From Aureimonas psammosilenae (GTDB lineage: Bacteria; Pseudomonadota; Alphaproteobacteria; Rhizobiales; Rhizobiaceae): a stretch of DNA of 64,000 nucleotides. How positions within the stretch are numbered: position 1 is the stretch's first letter; each line of letters opens with the position of its first letter. Position numbers and translations under genes: made by a program. Of this stretch, positions 62,042 through 64,000 are shown piece by piece. The notes below the pieces were generated by a model that had not been told where the DNA came from, ran no database searches, and saw only the letters and a list, made by a program, of their open reading frames with translations. The DNA lies in assembly GCF_009176975.1 (NCBI RefSeq), contig NZ_WEZG01000009.1, positions 1 through 64,000 of the forward strand, in the 5' to 3' direction.

Positions 62042-62625
62042 ACTTCGTGATGCCGGGTTAGCAACGCCAATCGGCATAATAATCGTCAATCTTACATCAG
62101 CGGCGGACCTCACGATGTATCGCGAAACGGCAGCCTGCGATCCAAATGTTGCAGCAGGCTTGGTGCTGCCATTCCGAGCTACGCCTAGCTTACACAGCGC
62201 GACCTTCTTCGTAACCCAGCATGAGTGATGCCACCCCGACCTATAAACGCTCCCCCTTCCAGGCTTCATGCAGCTTTCGAACGGCTGGTTTGCGCGCTTT
62301 ATTCAAGCGACTGGGAGATGCCTTTCAGGGGGAGTGCCGCCGAGTGGAAGGCCGGCTACCACCTCATCGATCTGAAGCTTCACTTCCTCCCTCCCGCTCC
62401 CCCTGCTGATCGGCCTCACCAGACGCTGTCGGACCCTTCGCTATTTCCCGCTCTGACCGAGAAGCCGTCAGACGCGACACCATCGTCTCGATGATGCCAC
62501 GTCCCCGTCGAAGGCAGCGCGATCCGCCTCCACGCTGATTGCATCCCGCAACTTCTCCAACCAATCGCTGAAGCAGGATCCACGATCGCCGCCGCTCCTG
62601 GCCGGTCGCAAGGAGCCTCGCCGCT
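62042..62625. other. intergenic region before ardC
   Basis: About 580 bases with short overlapping frames near 62221-62494 that lack family-like features. A pyrimidine-rich patch lies near 62385-62405. AAGGAG for ardC is at its end. I see nothing else to name. Confidence 0.5.
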
Positions 62626-63576
62626 ATGCCCGCCAACGTCTACGCCGCCGTCACCGCGACGATTTCAAAACAGCTGCAGACCGCCGATCCCGCTGCCTTC
62701 GTCTGTCCCTGGCATCGGAGTGGCAGCACCGGCCTGCCCACCAACGCTAATACCCAGCGTCCCTATCGCGGCATCAACATCCTTGCCCTCTGGTGCGCTG
62801 CCCGCGCCGCCGGCTTCGGCTCCGATCGCTGGGCGACCTATCGCCAATGGACCGCCCTTGGCGCTCAGGTTCGTCGCGGCGAGGCCGGCACACCTGTCTT
62901 GTTCTACCGCGAACTCACTTATGAATCCGACGCTTCATCGGGTGCGCCTCGCCAACTCCCTTCGCGTCAACAAGCACGTGGCGATGCCGAGTCCGCCACC
63001 GACCGGGCCGTGTCGCCCCGTGTCGCCCGCACATCCTTCGTATTCAACCAGGCGCAAGTCGATGGATTCGAGGAACCTGACATTGCGCTAGACACAGCCG
63101 CTGCATTCGATCCGATGCCGCGCTTCGCCGCTTTCGTCGCGGCGACTGGTGCGGAAATCGAAGTTGGTGGCGACCGTGCCGCCTATGTGCCCAATTCCGA
63201 TCTCATTCGGCTGCCGCCGCGTGAGCGGTTTCATTCTCCCGGCGGCTACGCCGCCACACTTGCCCACGAACTCTGCCATTGGTCCGGCGCTCCGCACCGA
63301 CTGGCGCGCGATCTGTCCACCCGCTTCGGTTCGCGAGCCTATGCTGCCGAAGAACTGGTCGCTGAACTCGGCAGCGCCTTCGTCCTCGCCAGTCTTCAAC
63401 TTGCGACGACACCGCATCCAAATCACGCAGCCTACATAGCTGGCTGGTTGCCGCTCGTTCAAACCGATCCCTGCGCCTTGATCACGGCTGCCGCGCAGGC
63501 ATCGCGTGCTGCTGACTATCTATTGGGGGCTCCGGCTTCGGCGTTATCTGAAACTGATGGTGGGGAGGGCGCTTGA
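62626..63576 (+). CDS. ardC: ArdC-family antirestriction protein
   Basis: A 316-residue protein with the ArdC layout: an N-terminal ssDNA-binding domain (about 30-110, GINILALWCAARAAGFGSDRWATYRQW and GAQVRRGEAGTPVLFY) and a C-terminal zinc-peptidase-like domain with HELCHWSGAPHRL (HExxH) near residue 212, followed by AAEELVAELGSAF with the third ligand Glu. ArdC proteins protect incoming plasmid or ICE DNA during conjugation. AAGGAG precedes the ATG. The next gene overlaps by 4 bases. Confidence 0.93.
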   Translation: MPANVYAAVTATISKQLQTADPAAFVCPWHRSGSTGLPTNANTQRPYRGINILALWCAARAAGFGSDRWATYRQWTALGAQVRRGEAGTPVLFYRELTYESDASSGAPRQLPSRQQARGDAESATDRAVSPRVARTSFVFNQAQVDGFEEPDIALDTAAAFDPMPRFAAFVAATGAEIEVGGDRAAYVPNSDLIRLPPRERFHSPGGYAATLAHELCHWSGAPHRLARDLSTRFGSRAYAAEELVAELGSAFVLASLQLATTPHPNHAAYIAGWLPLVQTDPCALITAAAQASRAADYLLGAPASALSETDGGEGA

Positions 63577-63875
63577 TGAGCTTGCCGACCCTTCGTCCAT
63601 CCTTCGCCACTTGGAAGCAGACCTCGCGGCGCAAGCTCCGCCTTTGGGAGGGTATGGGCGCCTTCGGCGACCACCTTCTAGCCAGTATCGATCGACGGCC
63701 CGATGGCAGTTGGCAGGCGCGCTACGCTCTCGAAACGGATGAGCAGATCTTCGCCAAACGCGAAGACTCCATCCAATACCTCAGCCAACGGGCTGCAAAG
63801 GAGCACAGCGTCGAAGTTCGCACATCGACTCGCATCGTCTCTCCACGCGTTTCGTTGCAGCCAGTCCTAGCCTAA
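63573..63875 (+). CDS. small protein coupled to ardC
   Basis: A 100-residue protein overlapping the ardC stop by 4 bases (ATGA), so translated with it. It is basic at the N-terminus (RPSFATWKQTSRRKLRLWEG), then has a short beta-rich middle (SIDRRPDGSWQARYAL). I do not recognise a family. Small genes of this kind often follow ardC in conjugative elements. It ends 125 bases before the window edge; nothing could be assigned after it. Confidence 0.6.
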   Translation: MMSLPTLRPSFATWKQTSRRKLRLWEGMGAFGDHLLASIDRRPDGSWQARYALETDEQIFAKREDSIQYLSQRAAKEHSVEVRTSTRIVSPRVSLQPVLA

Positions 63876-64000
63876 CAGTGCAGGGCCGGTGTCTAGCTCA
63901 GGACATCGCATCAGCTGCTCGCGGCTTCACAGCGGGGCTGTGGAAAGCCTGGCCTACCGTCGCCCGACGACGGTTACTAGCGGATCGCCATTTCGGCCGT

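Noticed and set aside
62221-62494. Two overlapping small frames upstream of ardC
   Set aside because: Overlapping frames with Pro/Ser/Arg-rich, non-family composition and no ribosome binding site.
1-64000. CRISPR array, rRNA operon or intact insertion sequence
   Set aside because: No regularly spaced short repeats, no rRNA-like sequence and no transposase with both ends were found; all transposase matches are fragments.

Overview
The window reads as a chromosome-type segment of a GC-rich alphaproteobacterium. The gene families, Rhizobiales-style ABC operons and taurine, phosphonate and uronate genes suggest Hyphomicrobiales, and the taste is Aurantimonadaceae-like, but I cannot prove genus. 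About 0.7-33.9 kb is tightly packed, high-GC core or metabolic sequence. About 33.9-64 kb is a mosaic of catabolic cassettes separated by lower-GC, gene-poor joints full of remnants.

Left part. A shortened Mfd-like helicase converges on a phosphonate mini-operon (DUF1045, phnM, phnN). An AttEFGH-type ABC exporter set (ATPase, FtsX permease, lipocalin-like AttH) converges on a tauABC taurine importer. A MHYT-PAS-GGDEF-EAL protein, an M24 aminopeptidase, and a hydroquinone-type esterase plus dioxygenase pair with a divergent LysR regulator follow. Next is a complete hexuronate locus. On the minus strand uxaC leads an operon with a Tat-exported binding protein, an ATPase, two permeases and a uxuB-like oxidoreductase. 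On the plus strand are gntR and uxuA, followed at some distance by an MFS carrier. A perfect 14-bp palindrome sits between the two arms. A GAF-PAS-GGDEF-EAL protein ends this half.

Right part. Two consecutive CUT2 sugar importers (35.5-46.3 kb, the first with a PfkB kinase) are bracketed by two diverged direct repeats exactly 12,260 bp apart. Next comes a small module of an HUH rolling-circle endonuclease and a PD-(D/E)XK restriction-like nuclease. A pyrimidine-rich tract lies between them, and the nuclease gene is enclosed by perfect 116-bp inverted repeats. A third CUT2 importer follows with a dihydroxyacetone-kinase-type kinase, a SorC regulator and an L-xylulose-reductase-like SDR, a plausible tetrose or tetritol pathway now interrupted by an IS3 remnant. 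The last 6 kb hold transposase relics, an unusual RuvC-fold-like protein without the expected acidic residues, an orphan 166-residue protein, an EamA exporter and an ArdC antirestriction gene that suggests the edge of a plasmid or integrative element.

A structural theme runs through the window: all five periplasmic binding-protein genes are followed by a strong GC-rich hairpin before the next operon gene.
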